Shown here: one piece after another, positions 27,893 to 37,613 of the stretch
Position numbering within the stretch: position 1 is the first letter of the stretch
Layout: each line of letters begins with the position of its first letter
Source: Dysgonomonas hofstadii
Lineage (GTDB): Bacteria > Bacteroidota > Bacteroidia > Bacteroidales > Dysgonomonadaceae
Length of the DNA: 64,000 bases
Assembly (NCBI RefSeq): GCF_014196915.1
Contig: NZ_JACIEP010000002.1
Span: 186,001-250,000, forward strand
Reading direction: 5' to 3'
Position numbers and translations under genes: made by a program
The notes under the pieces: model-generated
What the model saw: only the letters and a program-made list of their open reading frames with translations
Databases searched by the model: none
Told to the model about the DNA's origin: nothing

Positions 27893-29044
27893 TTATTTCT
27901 TAATGATCACATAATGTCCTGTCAGGTCGTTCAGTATCGCGTAATACTCGCCTGTTTCGGCCAATGAGATATTATTATCGTGGGCAGTCGGGTTAAAGTC
28001 GGCCTTACCAAACGGACTGTCATCCGGATTAAACGGACACCAGCGGTTGTCCCAGCTATGGTTCGCACGGAATTTCACACCATATTCGATAATATCGAGA
28101 TTGATATTTATCTTCCAGATATGAGGATCGTATGCCATCGGCGTCATAGCGGGTTCTGGATTAGGACTTCCCGATCCCCAGCCACAGAATGCGCCGACAA
28201 AATTGACCATTGTAAATTGTGTGGCTCCGGTCATATCATAATCTACAATGCTATATGTCATATCCTTCAGATTGATCGTAATGGTCTTATAACCTTCTGT
28301 CTCATTATAGAAAGAACCGACTTCGCTTTCTTCATAAACCATTGTAGTTTCATCTTTGCGGCAATATGCTTTGTATGAACCTAAAGACTCTTCAGGAATA
28401 AACTTAAAGTAGCATCCGGCCTGTATACGTCCCGTATAGGTGTATATACGTTCTTTCGGATTGCTGTTATCCTTGAACATCATAAAATCGGTATTCCTGT
28501 TATCCCATCCATTCATATCACCCAATAAGTATATGAACTGAAGATCTTCGGTCGGATAATATGGAGTCACAGTCAATGCGATCTTATTATCAGAGATTGA
28601 TTCCCCTGCCAGGTTCTGCCCGTAATTCACTAAAAGGCGGAGTTCAATATCTATCGGTTCATCCGGTGTTGCCTCTAATCCTTTTAGTAAAAGCTGATTA
28701 AAATCTTTGATGTAGATATTAGCTGCCAGAGAAGTAGTCACAGTTACGGTTTGTGCTGCGGCAAAATTATTACCTGCTTTGTCAACCTGTAAGGTATAAT
28801 TGACCGGAGCAGCCGGAACAGGATTTGTACTGCCATCGAGATGAAACAATGTTTCAGTCCATGTTACTGTAAACAATAATGGGTTTCCGTCTTCCGGTTC
28901 AGTAAGGGTATATTCACTTGTAGGAAAATCGTCCAGTATGCTGGGGATAACTTTTGTCAGAACCGGAGATGTATCATCATCGCTGCAAGCCATAAAACCA
29001 AGCATACAAAGAAGGCCAATTATATATATCTTATATGTTTTCAT
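27893..29044 (-). CDS. susE: SusE-like starch-binding lipoprotein
   Basis: 383 residues, lipobox FMAC (Cys20) followed by SDDDTS. An N-terminal SusE domain (about 25-165) is followed by two binding modules, the first with LLGDMNGWDNRNT and the second ending LTGHYVIIKK. The downstream gene ends with nearly the same LTGHYVI, so the two are paralogues. It is 12 bases from susD in the sus operon. Confidence 0.87.
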   Translation of the reverse strand: MKTYKIYIIGLLCMLGFMACSDDDTSPVLTKVIPSILDDFPTSEYTLTEPEDGNPLLFTVTWTETLFHLDGSTNPVPAAPVNYTLQVDKAGNNFAAAQTVTVTTSLAANIYIKDFNQLLLKGLEATPDEPIDIELRLLVNYGQNLAGESISDNKIALTVTPYYPTEDLQFIYLLGDMNGWDNRNTDFMMFKDNSNPKERIYTYTGRIQAGCYFKFIPEESLGSYKAYCRKDETTMVYEESEVGSFYNETEGYKTITINLKDMTYSIVDYDMTGATQFTMVNFVGAFCGWGSGSPNPEPAMTPMAYDPHIWKININLDIIEYGVKFRANHSWDNRWCPFNPDDSPFGKADFNPTAHDNNISLAETGEYYAILNDLTGHYVIIKK

Positions 29045-29056
29045 ATATTTATCTTT

Positions 29057-30631
29057 TTAGTAACCTGTATTTTGTTTCAGATTCGTGTTAGCTGTCAGTT
29101 CGGTAGCCGGAAGCGGGTAAAGGTTGTACTTATCGTCGATGTTAGGCACACCGTTATAGATTCCGTTTTTCCATGGCCAGTTATAATTTTTTGTAAACTT
29201 ATTGAAGCGGATCAGGTCGGTACGGCGATGACCTTCCCAATACAATTCGCGGGAACGCTCGTCCAGAATAAAATCCAATGTCAGTTCCGAGTCGCTTATG
29301 GCAGGAATTCCCGCCCTTTCGCGCAATTCTTTGATGAATTCGAGCGCCTTTGCTTTTGTACCACCCTGTCCTCCACGAAGCACGGCTTCAGCATACATCA
29401 GGTAGGCATCTGCGAGACGGTAGACGGGAAAATCCGTATCGGCAAACATTCCGTTCGAACCCGCTGTCCCGTCACTCTTTTTATTGGTGAACTTGATAAC
29501 CGACCATCCCATATTGAAATCGTACCATTGTGTGGTTTCCTGTGTCCGGTTTTCTTTCCAGAACAAAGCCCGTTTATCATCGCCACTAAACAGAGAGGAG
29601 AATGACTCTTTAGCCCTGATACCCGACCATGCCTGAGTGAACCCGAAATTATCGCCGGGCATCATATCCGATTTGTAGGATGCTGCAAGCAGGAATGTGG
29701 TTCCCCCGTATGTGGTTGCTTTCTGGCCATCATAAACCAAAGGAAAGATTATTTCAGGCGATTTTTCATTATCAGCCCCGAACATATTCTTATATACAGG
29801 ATCGATCGTGAATCCTGCATCCAGTACCTTATTCAGATAAGTAAGACATTCATCGTATTTTTTCTCTCCGATATATACTTCCGCATTCAGATACATTTTT
29901 GCCAGAACCATCCATGCAGTAGGATCGTTTACCATTCCGTAATGGGCCTTATCGGCAGCCGGAAGCTTACCTTCCACGTCCTGTAATTCCGATTCTATCC
30001 ATGAAAAGAAAAATGCACGGTCTTTCTGCTCTACAATACTGTTGGCTCCTACCGGCACATTTTCATCTATAAACGGGATATTGGCATACAGATCCATGAG
30101 GAAGTAGTAACTCATCGCACGCAAGACTCTGGCTTCGGCCCTGAATCCAGCTATCTTAGATTTTAATTCGCTATTCACATTACGACTGTCAAGTTTAGCA
30201 TCAGTGGTTTCACGTAAATATTCATTTGCATAAGCTATATTCAGATAGATACGTGTATAATTGAGCGCAATGAAATTGTTGCTGGAAGTCCACTGAATAA
30301 ATTGTAATCCGCGCATAGTTTCATTATCCCAGGCCCCGATTACTTCATCGGTACCAAGCTGTTGCAGATTCCAGTAAGAACGCAGGAAAGTAGCTTCGCC
30401 CTGGTCATCCGCATTCATATCGGGTAGTCCCGAAGGCCCTTCATTTCCCGACAAGGTCATACCCGCATATATTTTTGCCAGAAACTGTTCGTAAGCCGCC
30501 GGGTCTTCCCATGCTTTCTCGGGAAGCAGTGTGTTATCAGTCAGAGGCTCTGTATCGAGGTCTCCAAGACAAGAGGAGAAGGCCAACGGCAGGCATGTAA
30601 ATATCAATAACAGTCTATATATTTTTTTCAT
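29057..30631 (-). CDS. susD: SusD-like starch-binding outer membrane lipoprotein
   Basis: 524 residues, lipobox FSSC (Cys21) followed by LGDLD. SusD forms the lid of the SusC channel. TPR-rich helices and the C-terminal family segment (RRTDLIRFNKF, then NLYPLPATEL) are present. The gap to susC is 12 bases. Placement in a full sus locus makes starch or maltodextrin the likely ligand. Confidence 0.94.
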   Translation of the reverse strand: MKKIYRLLLIFTCLPLAFSSCLGDLDTEPLTDNTLLPEKAWEDPAAYEQFLAKIYAGMTLSGNEGPSGLPDMNADDQGEATFLRSYWNLQQLGTDEVIGAWDNETMRGLQFIQWTSSNNFIALNYTRIYLNIAYANEYLRETTDAKLDSRNVNSELKSKIAGFRAEARVLRAMSYYFLMDLYANIPFIDENVPVGANSIVEQKDRAFFFSWIESELQDVEGKLPAADKAHYGMVNDPTAWMVLAKMYLNAEVYIGEKKYDECLTYLNKVLDAGFTIDPVYKNMFGADNEKSPEIIFPLVYDGQKATTYGGTTFLLAASYKSDMMPGDNFGFTQAWSGIRAKESFSSLFSGDDKRALFWKENRTQETTQWYDFNMGWSVIKFTNKKSDGTAGSNGMFADTDFPVYRLADAYLMYAEAVLRGGQGGTKAKALEFIKELRERAGIPAISDSELTLDFILDERSRELYWEGHRRTDLIRFNKFTKNYNWPWKNGIYNGVPNIDDKYNLYPLPATELTANTNLKQNTGY

Positions 30632-30643
30632 GATCTCAGAGAT

Positions 30644-33631
30644 TTAAAAATTAAGATTTACACCTAACATAATTGTTACAGGACGTGGATAAACATTTCC
30701 GTCATACCCTCCAAACACTTCCGGATCGAGCCCTTTATATTTTGTAAATACGAACGGATTCTGCACCGTGCCATAAATACGGCCATTGAGAGGAAATTGT
30801 TTCGACTGTTTGAACGACCAGCCCAACACGATATTATCTATGCGGAAAAATGATGCATTCTGTACATAATAATCGGATAATGACTGCCCGGTCTGGAAAT
30901 TGGTATCGAAAGCGCTGCTCACACGGTTCGACAAGAACTCATTTGTATAAACAGATGTAGCACTTATACCTGCATTATTCGCTGCCACGGCATTGTAGTT
31001 ATAGTTTCCAAGGCTTCCGTGTCCGGCAATGGATAAATCCCAAGCTTTCCATGTCAGTTTTGTATTCAGCCCGAAGGTCCAGTCGGGAGTCGGATTTTTA
31101 TAAGCACGCAGATCCTGTTCGTTTATTTGTCCGTCATTGTTCTGGTCTTTATAAAATCCTTCGACCGGTTTCCCCTCTTCGTTGTAGATTTGCTCATACA
31201 CATAATACATATTGGCAGCCTGTCCTACCATGTGTACATTCATGCCCACACGGCGCTTTGTATCTTTATCATCGCCCGCACTCAGTTTGGTGATCTTATT
31301 TTTATTGTAGGCGAAGTTTGTACCTACTTCCCACGTAAGGTCTTTTGTTACAACAGGGCTTGCGTTGATCGCGAATTCAAATCCTGTGTTTTCGAGGTTT
31401 CCTATGTTGGAAGCCACATATTCACGGAAATTCGTTCCTGCCGTAGTTTTGGTTTCCGCATTGATCAGGTCTTTTGTCTTGCGATGGTAAATATCTATCG
31501 AACCTTCTATCCTGTTTCTCAGGAATCCATAGTCGATGCCTGCATTATAAGTAGTGGTTGTTTCCCATTTCAGGTCGGGATTGAATGCTTCGGGGCGCAA
31601 CAGAGATACCCAGACTGGCACTCCGTTATTGTATCCACGAAGATAATTAGCCTGATCGCCCACTGTATTCTGGTAAGTCGGCATATACGGATAATCCCCC
31701 TGATTGATATCCTGCTGGCCGGTCATCCCCCACCCGAGACGAAGTTTCATATTGCTGATCGCATCCACATCTTTCAGGAAACTTTCTTCCGACATTCTCC
31801 ACGCCAAAGCCACAGATGGGAATAGCGACCAACGATTGTCTTTATGGAAACGGGACGAACCGTCGTTACGAAGTGTAAATGTCAGCAGATATTTATCCAG
31901 TATGCTATAATTGAGACGTCCGAAGAATGAAATAATATAATGTTCTGTTTCGTAATTGCTTTCACTTACCAATTCCGGATCTCCGTACGCATCATACCGT
32001 GTGATACGATGCCCTATATTACTACCCTCGCGCCAGTAGTGTTGCCACGAATATCCGCCCATCACATCGAAACGGCTGCCAAGGAAATTGAGATCTTTGG
32101 CATACTGTGCATAAAAATCTAAAGTAGAATTGCGTCTTTTCTGATCCCATGACGAATCGTATCCTCCATACATATAATCGGACGGTGAGAATTCGGAGAT
32201 CCATTTTGTACCGTCACTTTTGGAATAATCCATCCCTAGATTGAGATTCAACCGCAGTTCTGGCAGAAAATGTAATTTATAATCGAACTGGGCATTTCCT
32301 ATGAAATTGTATACATCCGATTTATCTTTTGTCATTTCCAGCATCGACACAGGGTTCTTTGTCGCCACCTGAATGATATTATCGTCTTTACCCGTCCATG
32401 TATAGAAACCGCCAAACGGACTATTATCGTCATATACAGGTTGTGATGGATCCATCACTAAAGCTGCTCCGATAGCTCCCTGATCGGCAAATCGATTGTT
32501 TACATACATTCCTCGTCCGTTCAGGCTTATTTTCAGATGATCGTCGAAAAGAGTAGGTGTAAGTGAGAAACTTCCTGTATAGCGTTCCATTTTGGAAGTC
32601 TTCAAAATACCGTTCAAATTGGTATACCCAAACGATACCCGGTATGGAAGCACCTCATTGGCTGTACCATATACACTGATATTATGCTCTGTATTTACAG
32701 TGGTGCGCAATATTTCGTCCTGCCAGTCAGTATTGGCTTTACCCAGTTTTTCCTGCATTTCCCCATAGGTAGATAAGCCAGAATAAGAATTGTCGATAAA
32801 GGCACGAAACTCATCGCCGCTTAATACATCTATTTTCTTCTTAGGTGTGCTTACCGATACGTTTCCGTCGTATGTTATCCTGATCTTGCCTGCTGTTCCA
32901 CGCTTGGTGGTGATAAGGATAACCCCATTGGATGCACGGGAACCATATATAGCGGTGGCCGATGCATCTTTCAGTACGGTAAACGATTCTATATCGGTAG
33001 GATTGATGGTACTCAATATATTTCCAACACCACCTAATCCCTGGTTATCGATAAATACTCCATCGATCACTATCAGTGGATCGTTACTGGCTGTTAGGGA
33101 CGAACCTCCACGAATACGGATTGAAGCACCTCCACTGGGTGATCCTCCTTCGGAGGTGATGGTTACCCCTGCTACTTTTCCCACCAGCATATCCTGCGCA
33201 TTCGGAGCGAATCCTCTTGTCGATGCATCGGCTTTTATACTGGTCAATGCACCTGTAGCATCCCCTTTACGCACTTGTCCGTAACCGATAACCACAACCT
33301 CATCCAACAGTTTGTTATCCTCAACTAATGTGATCAGCAATTCAGGTTGCCCCTGATAGACGATCTCCTGAGTTACATAGCTGATATAAGAAAAAACAAT
33401 AGTTGCTCCATTATTTACATTGAACAAGGAGAATTTCCCGTCAATGTCTGTCATTACACCATTGGTAGTGCCTTTAACCGACACGCTTACCCCGATCACA
33501 GGCTCCCCGGTCTCATCTTTGACTATCCCTTTCACTGCACCCTGCTGCGCAAAAATATGTTGCGAGAAGAATACGAGAAGAATAAATACAAAAAAATGAG
33601 TGATTTTTTTAGTTCTTAATTTCTTTTTCAT
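30644..33631 (-). CDS. susC: SusC-like TonB-dependent starch transporter
   Basis: 995 residues. A signal peptide (1-29) precedes a CarboxypepD_reg-like domain (about 33-110), a TonB box near DEVVVIGYG, a plug domain (about 120-240) and a 22-strand barrel. It imports maltodextrins across the outer membrane with SusD, driven by TonB. It is the first gene of the operon. The 320-base gap to susR upstream holds a -7 element and a palindrome. Confidence 0.95.
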   Translation of the reverse strand: MKKKLRTKKITHFFVFILLVFFSQHIFAQQGAVKGIVKDETGEPVIGVSVSVKGTTNGVMTDIDGKFSLFNVNNGATIVFSYISYVTQEIVYQGQPELLITLVEDNKLLDEVVVIGYGQVRKGDATGALTSIKADASTRGFAPNAQDMLVGKVAGVTITSEGGSPSGGASIRIRGGSSLTASNDPLIVIDGVFIDNQGLGGVGNILSTINPTDIESFTVLKDASATAIYGSRASNGVILITTKRGTAGKIRITYDGNVSVSTPKKKIDVLSGDEFRAFIDNSYSGLSTYGEMQEKLGKANTDWQDEILRTTVNTEHNISVYGTANEVLPYRVSFGYTNLNGILKTSKMERYTGSFSLTPTLFDDHLKISLNGRGMYVNNRFADQGAIGAALVMDPSQPVYDDNSPFGGFYTWTGKDDNIIQVATKNPVSMLEMTKDKSDVYNFIGNAQFDYKLHFLPELRLNLNLGMDYSKSDGTKWISEFSPSDYMYGGYDSSWDQKRRNSTLDFYAQYAKDLNFLGSRFDVMGGYSWQHYWREGSNIGHRITRYDAYGDPELVSESNYETEHYIISFFGRLNYSILDKYLLTFTLRNDGSSRFHKDNRWSLFPSVALAWRMSEESFLKDVDAISNMKLRLGWGMTGQQDINQGDYPYMPTYQNTVGDQANYLRGYNNGVPVWVSLLRPEAFNPDLKWETTTTYNAGIDYGFLRNRIEGSIDIYHRKTKDLINAETKTTAGTNFREYVASNIGNLENTGFEFAINASPVVTKDLTWEVGTNFAYNKNKITKLSAGDDKDTKRRVGMNVHMVGQAANMYYVYEQIYNEEGKPVEGFYKDQNNDGQINEQDLRAYKNPTPDWTFGLNTKLTWKAWDLSIAGHGSLGNYNYNAVAANNAGISATSVYTNEFLSNRVSSAFDTNFQTGQSLSDYYVQNASFFRIDNIVLGWSFKQSKQFPLNGRIYGTVQNPFVFTKYKGLDPEVFGGYDGNVYPRPVTIMLGVNLNF

Positions 33632-33770
33632 GTGTATTAGTAATTCTAATATAAAGGATATTATATCCTACTAAGATTTATAACTAGTTTGATTTTGTGC
33701 ATTTAGATCAATGCAATACTCATGCTTTCATGTTCCTTTTTCATTTATATTGTTTTCGATGGTACAGAAA

Positions 33771-33778
33771 CAAAATTA
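33771..33778 (-). promoter_or_regulatory. Candidate -7 element of the sus operon
   Basis: Minus-strand TAATTTTG matches TAnnTTTG. TTTAC motifs lie 23 or more bases upstream; no perfect -33 TTTG was found. Confidence 0.4.
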
Positions 33779-33785
33779 AACGGAC

Positions 33786-33799
33786 ATATTTATAAATAT
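33786..33799. promoter_or_regulatory. Palindrome ATATTTATAAATAT upstream of susC
   Basis: A perfect 14-bp palindrome directly upstream of the candidate -7 element. It could be an operator for SusR, but AT-rich palindromes also occur by chance. Confidence 0.3.
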
Positions 33800-33950
33800 A
33801 TGTAAAAGTAAACGTGAAGTAAAAATTAACACATAAAAAACACACATAACTAATTAATTATAAAAAAGTTAAAAGAAATATCATTTCAATAAAATGTAAA
33901 AACTGAATTTAGAAAAAGGATGAATATTGTGGTAATCTGACAGGAATCTA

Positions 33951-35624
33951 TTAAAAATTATTCAGACAAATATGTTTTACTTTCTCCTCAAAATCTTCTT
34001 CCGGATTTAAGGCCTTCGATTTTACCTTGCTGCGGTAATTATAAACCGTCCGGGGTGTATAGTGTAAAAATGTCGCTATCTTATTCGTGTCTTTTATACC
34101 CAGTTTTATAAGTGCAAATACACGTAATTCCTGATTGAGGGATTTATCCTGACTTACGGCATATCGTTCTTCTGTCCGTAAAAGGTTATTAAATTCTTCA
34201 ATAAAAGCAGGATATATATTAAGGAATGCTTTATCAAAATTGGTATATAATTCTTTTAGTTCCTGAGCGGAATTCTCTGTCTTGGATGTCAGTTTCAACA
34301 GGTCAGCAGTTTGTCCCGATTTTATTTTCCTGTTGACCGTTATTTTAAAGGCTTCCAGTTTTTCTATATATTCCGTGCAGATATCCAGAAAGTTACTTAT
34401 AAACTGTTCTTTGATATGATTGGCTTCTGCCAGCGAAATATTTGTTTGCTTTTGCTTCTTATTTGCATCCTGCAAAACTACATTCAGCTCGTTCAGACGA
34501 GAATTTATTTCTTCTATATGCTGCTTGGCTTTCGAGAGTTTTCTCATTTGCAGTACAACAAATATAATGGCAACCAATAAAATAACCGATAATATACTTA
34601 CCGCAATAAGCAATACCCGCAGCTTCTGTTGCTGTGCTTCCCTATCCAGTTGATAAGCCTTATCTATGATAGGTAATAATTTAGATGTCTGTATATTACG
34701 TAGACGAGCATTATAAAAATTCGCATCGTCGAGACTTTTCTTTATATAGCGGTTAGCCCGCCAGATATCACCATCCTCGAACAATAATACAGCTAATGTC
34801 CGCAAAGACAGATTCTCTTTTACAGGTACTTTTATATCTGTAATGGCAGAGAGAGCCAGATATTCCATTTCTTTCTCCCTGTCCCCTTTTTGTTGGTAAT
34901 AATATGCCAGAATAGATGTTATAAGCGCGTATTCTTTTGTGTCGGTCTTTACTTTCGGAAAGTATGCGAATAATACCCTTTCGGCATTCTTAAAGTCTTT
35001 TATTTCTATATATCGCGTACCATAGTTGATGGCATGCTCGAAAGAATTGGTTTCCACCACTTGCAGAAGTGAGTCCTGATAAGTCTCTCTTTTTCTGACG
35101 AGTTCTCCTATATCATAATGATCCTGGTATTCGAGCCAATAGATATAAGCATCTGAATATGTGCGGTAATAATCTACGAGTTGATATTTTTTCAGTTCAC
35201 CTCGCCTGATAGTGTTGAGGATTTCGATAGACTTGGTAAACATGCCAGCCCGGGCTTCACTCCTGGCCCATTGTATCTTGCTATCGTTTATCCAGTTCAT
35301 GTTTTCCGTATCTTCTGCTATAGATGCCGCCTTCTTTGAATATATAATGGCCGAATCACAGATGAATGTTTCATACTCTTTGGCAATATTTAAACAAATA
35401 AAGTATTGATCCTCTTTGCGAATATTTTGATTATGGAACTGTTCTTTTAATTTTTCCAAATAGTCTTCCTTTTGTCGGGAGTATTCTTTTTCATTCTCTA
35501 ATACCTTATCCAATTCTACTAACAAAGAATCGAGATTCGATCTGTTGGCAGATACAGATGTCGCCATAAACAGGATAAATATAATAGGAATAAAATATCT
35601 CATCAAAATATGGAGGTTTTTCAA
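33951..35624 (-). CDS. susR: SusR-type membrane transcription regulator (DUF6377)
   Basis: 557 residues. A signal peptide (1-26) is followed by a TPR-like periplasmic sensor (about 30-325), one membrane helix (about 333-357), a coiled coil, and a C-terminal helix-turn-helix (NKIATFLHYTPRTVYNYRSKVK). The build matches B. thetaiotaomicron SusR, which senses maltose/maltodextrin and activates the sus genes. It lies directly upstream of susC in the same orientation, as expected. Confidence 0.85.
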   Translation of the reverse strand: MKNLHILMRYFIPIIFILFMATSVSANRSNLDSLLVELDKVLENEKEYSRQKEDYLEKLKEQFHNQNIRKEDQYFICLNIAKEYETFICDSAIIYSKKAASIAEDTENMNWINDSKIQWARSEARAGMFTKSIEILNTIRRGELKKYQLVDYYRTYSDAYIYWLEYQDHYDIGELVRKRETYQDSLLQVVETNSFEHAINYGTRYIEIKDFKNAERVLFAYFPKVKTDTKEYALITSILAYYYQQKGDREKEMEYLALSAITDIKVPVKENLSLRTLAVLLFEDGDIWRANRYIKKSLDDANFYNARLRNIQTSKLLPIIDKAYQLDREAQQQKLRVLLIAVSILSVILLVAIIFVVLQMRKLSKAKQHIEEINSRLNELNVVLQDANKKQKQTNISLAEANHIKEQFISNFLDICTEYIEKLEAFKITVNRKIKSGQTADLLKLTSKTENSAQELKELYTNFDKAFLNIYPAFIEEFNNLLRTEERYAVSQDKSLNQELRVFALIKLGIKDTNKIATFLHYTPRTVYNYRSKVKSKALNPEEDFEEKVKHICLNNF

Positions 35625-35791
35625 TAAATACTACCTATACAACAAAGATAGGAATATTTTTGAATAGCATTAGCATCACAAGAAAGGTGTATATTTTGTA
35701 GAACAACTAAACCTTTACTAAAAAGTGTCTATTTATAACACTATATATATCAATTAAATATAATTTTATTAAAATATTTTTCTAAATATCA

Positions 35792-35822
35792 TTTGCAGTA
35801 TTCAAAAATTTACATACCTTTG
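35792..35822 (+). promoter_or_regulatory. Canonical Bacteroidetes promoter for tRNA-Val
   Basis: TTTG at 35792-35795 and TACCTTTG at 35815-35822 are separated by 19 bases, matching the TTTG-N19-TAnnTTTG consensus. The tRNA begins 33 bases later. Confidence 0.75.
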
Positions 35823-35855
35823 CCACGCATTTGAGAGAAAATGCAACCTTAATAA

Positions 35856-35930
35856 GGGCGTTTAGCTCAGCTGGTTCAGAGCATCTGCCTTACAAGCAGA
35901 GGGTCGGCGGTTCGAATCCGTCAACGCCCA
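35856..35930 (+). tRNA. tRNA-Val (anticodon TAC)
   Basis: A 75-base cloverleaf. The acceptor stem GGGCGTT pairs with AACGCCC, the anticodon stem TCTGC pairs with GCAGA around the loop CTTACAA (TAC at 35891-35893), and the T arm has GTTCGAATC. The discriminator is A and CCA is not encoded in full. An integrase lies 300 bases downstream in the same direction, so the 3' end may serve as an attachment site. Confidence 0.95.
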
Positions 35931-35979
35931 CCGAAAGGTGGAAATGTCGAAAGACAAGCAAAGCCAACAAAAGACAAAG

Positions 35980-36007
35980 AGTCTGATTATCAGTAGATAG
36001 TCAGACT
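35980..36007 (+). terminator. Terminator of tRNA-Val
   Basis: An 11-bp stem with one wobble (35980-35990 with 35997-36007), loop CAGTAG, then seven T. Confidence 0.85.
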
Positions 36008-36066
36008 TTTTTTATTTCCACGATTGACAAAACAAGACAAAAATTGACATGTTGAGACAACCTATC

Positions 36067-36115
36067 CGTGTACAAATCGTGTACAAAACAGACCTCAAAA
36101 TTCTGTACACGATTT
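36067..36115. promoter_or_regulatory. Repeat cluster, probable recombinase-binding sites
   Basis: CGTGTACAAA occurs twice in tandem (36067-36076, 36078-36087). The second copy lies in one arm of a perfect 12-bp inverted repeat, AAATCGTGTACA (36074-36085) with TGTACACGATTT (36104-36115), spaced by 18 bases. Its position between the tRNA and the integrase start suits attachment-region or integrase operator sites. Confidence 0.55.
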
Positions 36116-36228
36116 ACGGGGTAACTTAATGATTTACATTGTCTTAATATGACATCTTTTGACCACTTTCAGGGTTCTTAATCTCTTGGTTTCGAGTAAT
36201 AAATTTGTCGAATTAAAAGAGAAAAGAA

Positions 36229-37440
36229 ATGAAAACAACTTTCCGTGTTTTATTTTTAGTTAGAAAAACCAGACTTAATAAAGATGGTTCAGCTACTATT
36301 ATGGCTCGCGTCACAGTAGGTGGAGACTTTGTTGAATTTAACTCAAAGGTTACTGTTGATCCTACTTTATGGAATCCTATCGGGCGAGTAATAGGAAGAA
36401 GCAAAGATGCTAAAGATGCAAATGATATGCTAGACAAGGTCCGTGCAAACTTAAAGATGCACTACGATAATCTATATGACCGTGATGGTTATGTAACTCC
36501 TGAAAAACTACGGGATTCCTATCTTGGTATCGAAATACAACAATACACATTAATTATGTTGTACGACAAGAAAGTGGAACAGAAACGAAATCTTGTCGGA
36601 AAAGTTATCCGTGATACTACCCTATCCAAATATACAGCAACAAAGAAGCGTATAGAAGATTATCTGGAATATCAATATAAGAAGAAAGATATACCAGTCA
36701 GGGATGTAAACTTTCAGTTTGCACTTGACTATGAAACATATCTTCGTTCCAAATGTGATTGCGGACATAATTCTACAGTAAAACATCTGCGATACCTGAA
36801 ACAGATACTATCAGAGGCTTTCAAGAATAGATACATCACAACTGATCCATTTGTAGATTACAGACTCGGATACAAATCTGTCGATAAAGAATATCTCCTG
36901 GAGTCAGAAATAAAGAAGCTCATGAGTCAAAAATTTGGGGCAAAAAGACTGGAAGAAGTGCGTGATGTTTTTCTCTTCCAGTGCTTCACCGGAGTCGCAT
37001 ACATAGATGCTGCTAATCTTACAGAAGATAATATTCAGGAGGATGAATTCGGGCAGAAATGGATTCGTCTCTATCGACAAAAATCATCTATCCAGGCCAA
37101 TATCCCATTGCTGGAAGTACCTGAAATGATTCTTGATAAGTATAAGCATCTGGATGGGAAACTTTTGCCGATTCATACCAATCAAAAGATGAATGAATAT
37201 CTCAAGGAAATAGCAAATCTGTGTGGAATAAAAAAACGGCTCAGCACGCATATGGCAAGACATTCTTTCGCCACGATAATGCTTACCAAAGGTGTATCGA
37301 TAGAAAGTGTATCCAAAATGCTCGGTCATACGAACATTACAACTACTCAAATTTATGCTAAGATATTGAATCAAAAAATTAGAACTGAGGTGAATAAAGT
37401 TAGAGATGAATTTGATGATATGAAAGAGTTTTATCAATAA
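36229..37440 (+). CDS. Site-specific tyrosine recombinase (island integrase)
   Basis: 403 residues: a small N-terminal arm domain (about 5-95), a SAM-like core-binding domain (about 105-205) and a catalytic domain (about 215-400). Catalytic residues seen are His341 and Arg344 in HMARHSF, His367 in LGHTN and nucleophile Tyr376 in QIYAKI. The first arginine usual in this family is replaced in TGVAYID, as in the CTnDOT integrase group. It should insert or excise the element beside tRNA-Val. Its last 120 bases recur in decayed form at 47620-47748. Confidence 0.93.
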   Translation: MKTTFRVLFLVRKTRLNKDGSATIMARVTVGGDFVEFNSKVTVDPTLWNPIGRVIGRSKDAKDANDMLDKVRANLKMHYDNLYDRDGYVTPEKLRDSYLGIEIQQYTLIMLYDKKVEQKRNLVGKVIRDTTLSKYTATKKRIEDYLEYQYKKKDIPVRDVNFQFALDYETYLRSKCDCGHNSTVKHLRYLKQILSEAFKNRYITTDPFVDYRLGYKSVDKEYLLESEIKKLMSQKFGAKRLEEVRDVFLFQCFTGVAYIDAANLTEDNIQEDEFGQKWIRLYRQKSSIQANIPLLEVPEMILDKYKHLDGKLLPIHTNQKMNEYLKEIANLCGIKKRLSTHMARHSFATIMLTKGVSIESVSKMLGHTNITTTQIYAKILNQKIRTEVNKVRDEFDDMKEFYQ

Positions 37441-37613
37441 AATCTCCGTTTTTCTGTATAAATAACTCATTTTATAGGAAAAGGAAGTAATCCTGAAGAC
37501 AGAGCTTTCATAGGACCTAAACCTTCAGCCTGATATAATCAAGTATTAGAAAAATGGTCAATGAAAGCTCTAATCTTAAAAGACACAACCTTCATGGGGC
37601 AATATAAAAGCTA
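37441..37613. other. Gap after the integrase with an inverted repeat
   Basis: No gene is visible. AGAGCTTTCAT (37501-37511) and its exact reverse complement (37561-37571) flank 49 bases. An integrase relic follows directly. Confidence 0.45.

Larger units (their letters stand above)
33632..33950. other. susR-susC intergenic region
   Basis: This AT-rich gap has no coding sequence. It should hold the susC promoter: a minus-strand TAATTTTG at 33771-33778 and a perfect 14-bp palindrome at 33786-33799. An untranslated leader of about 130 bases would result. Confidence 0.5.
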
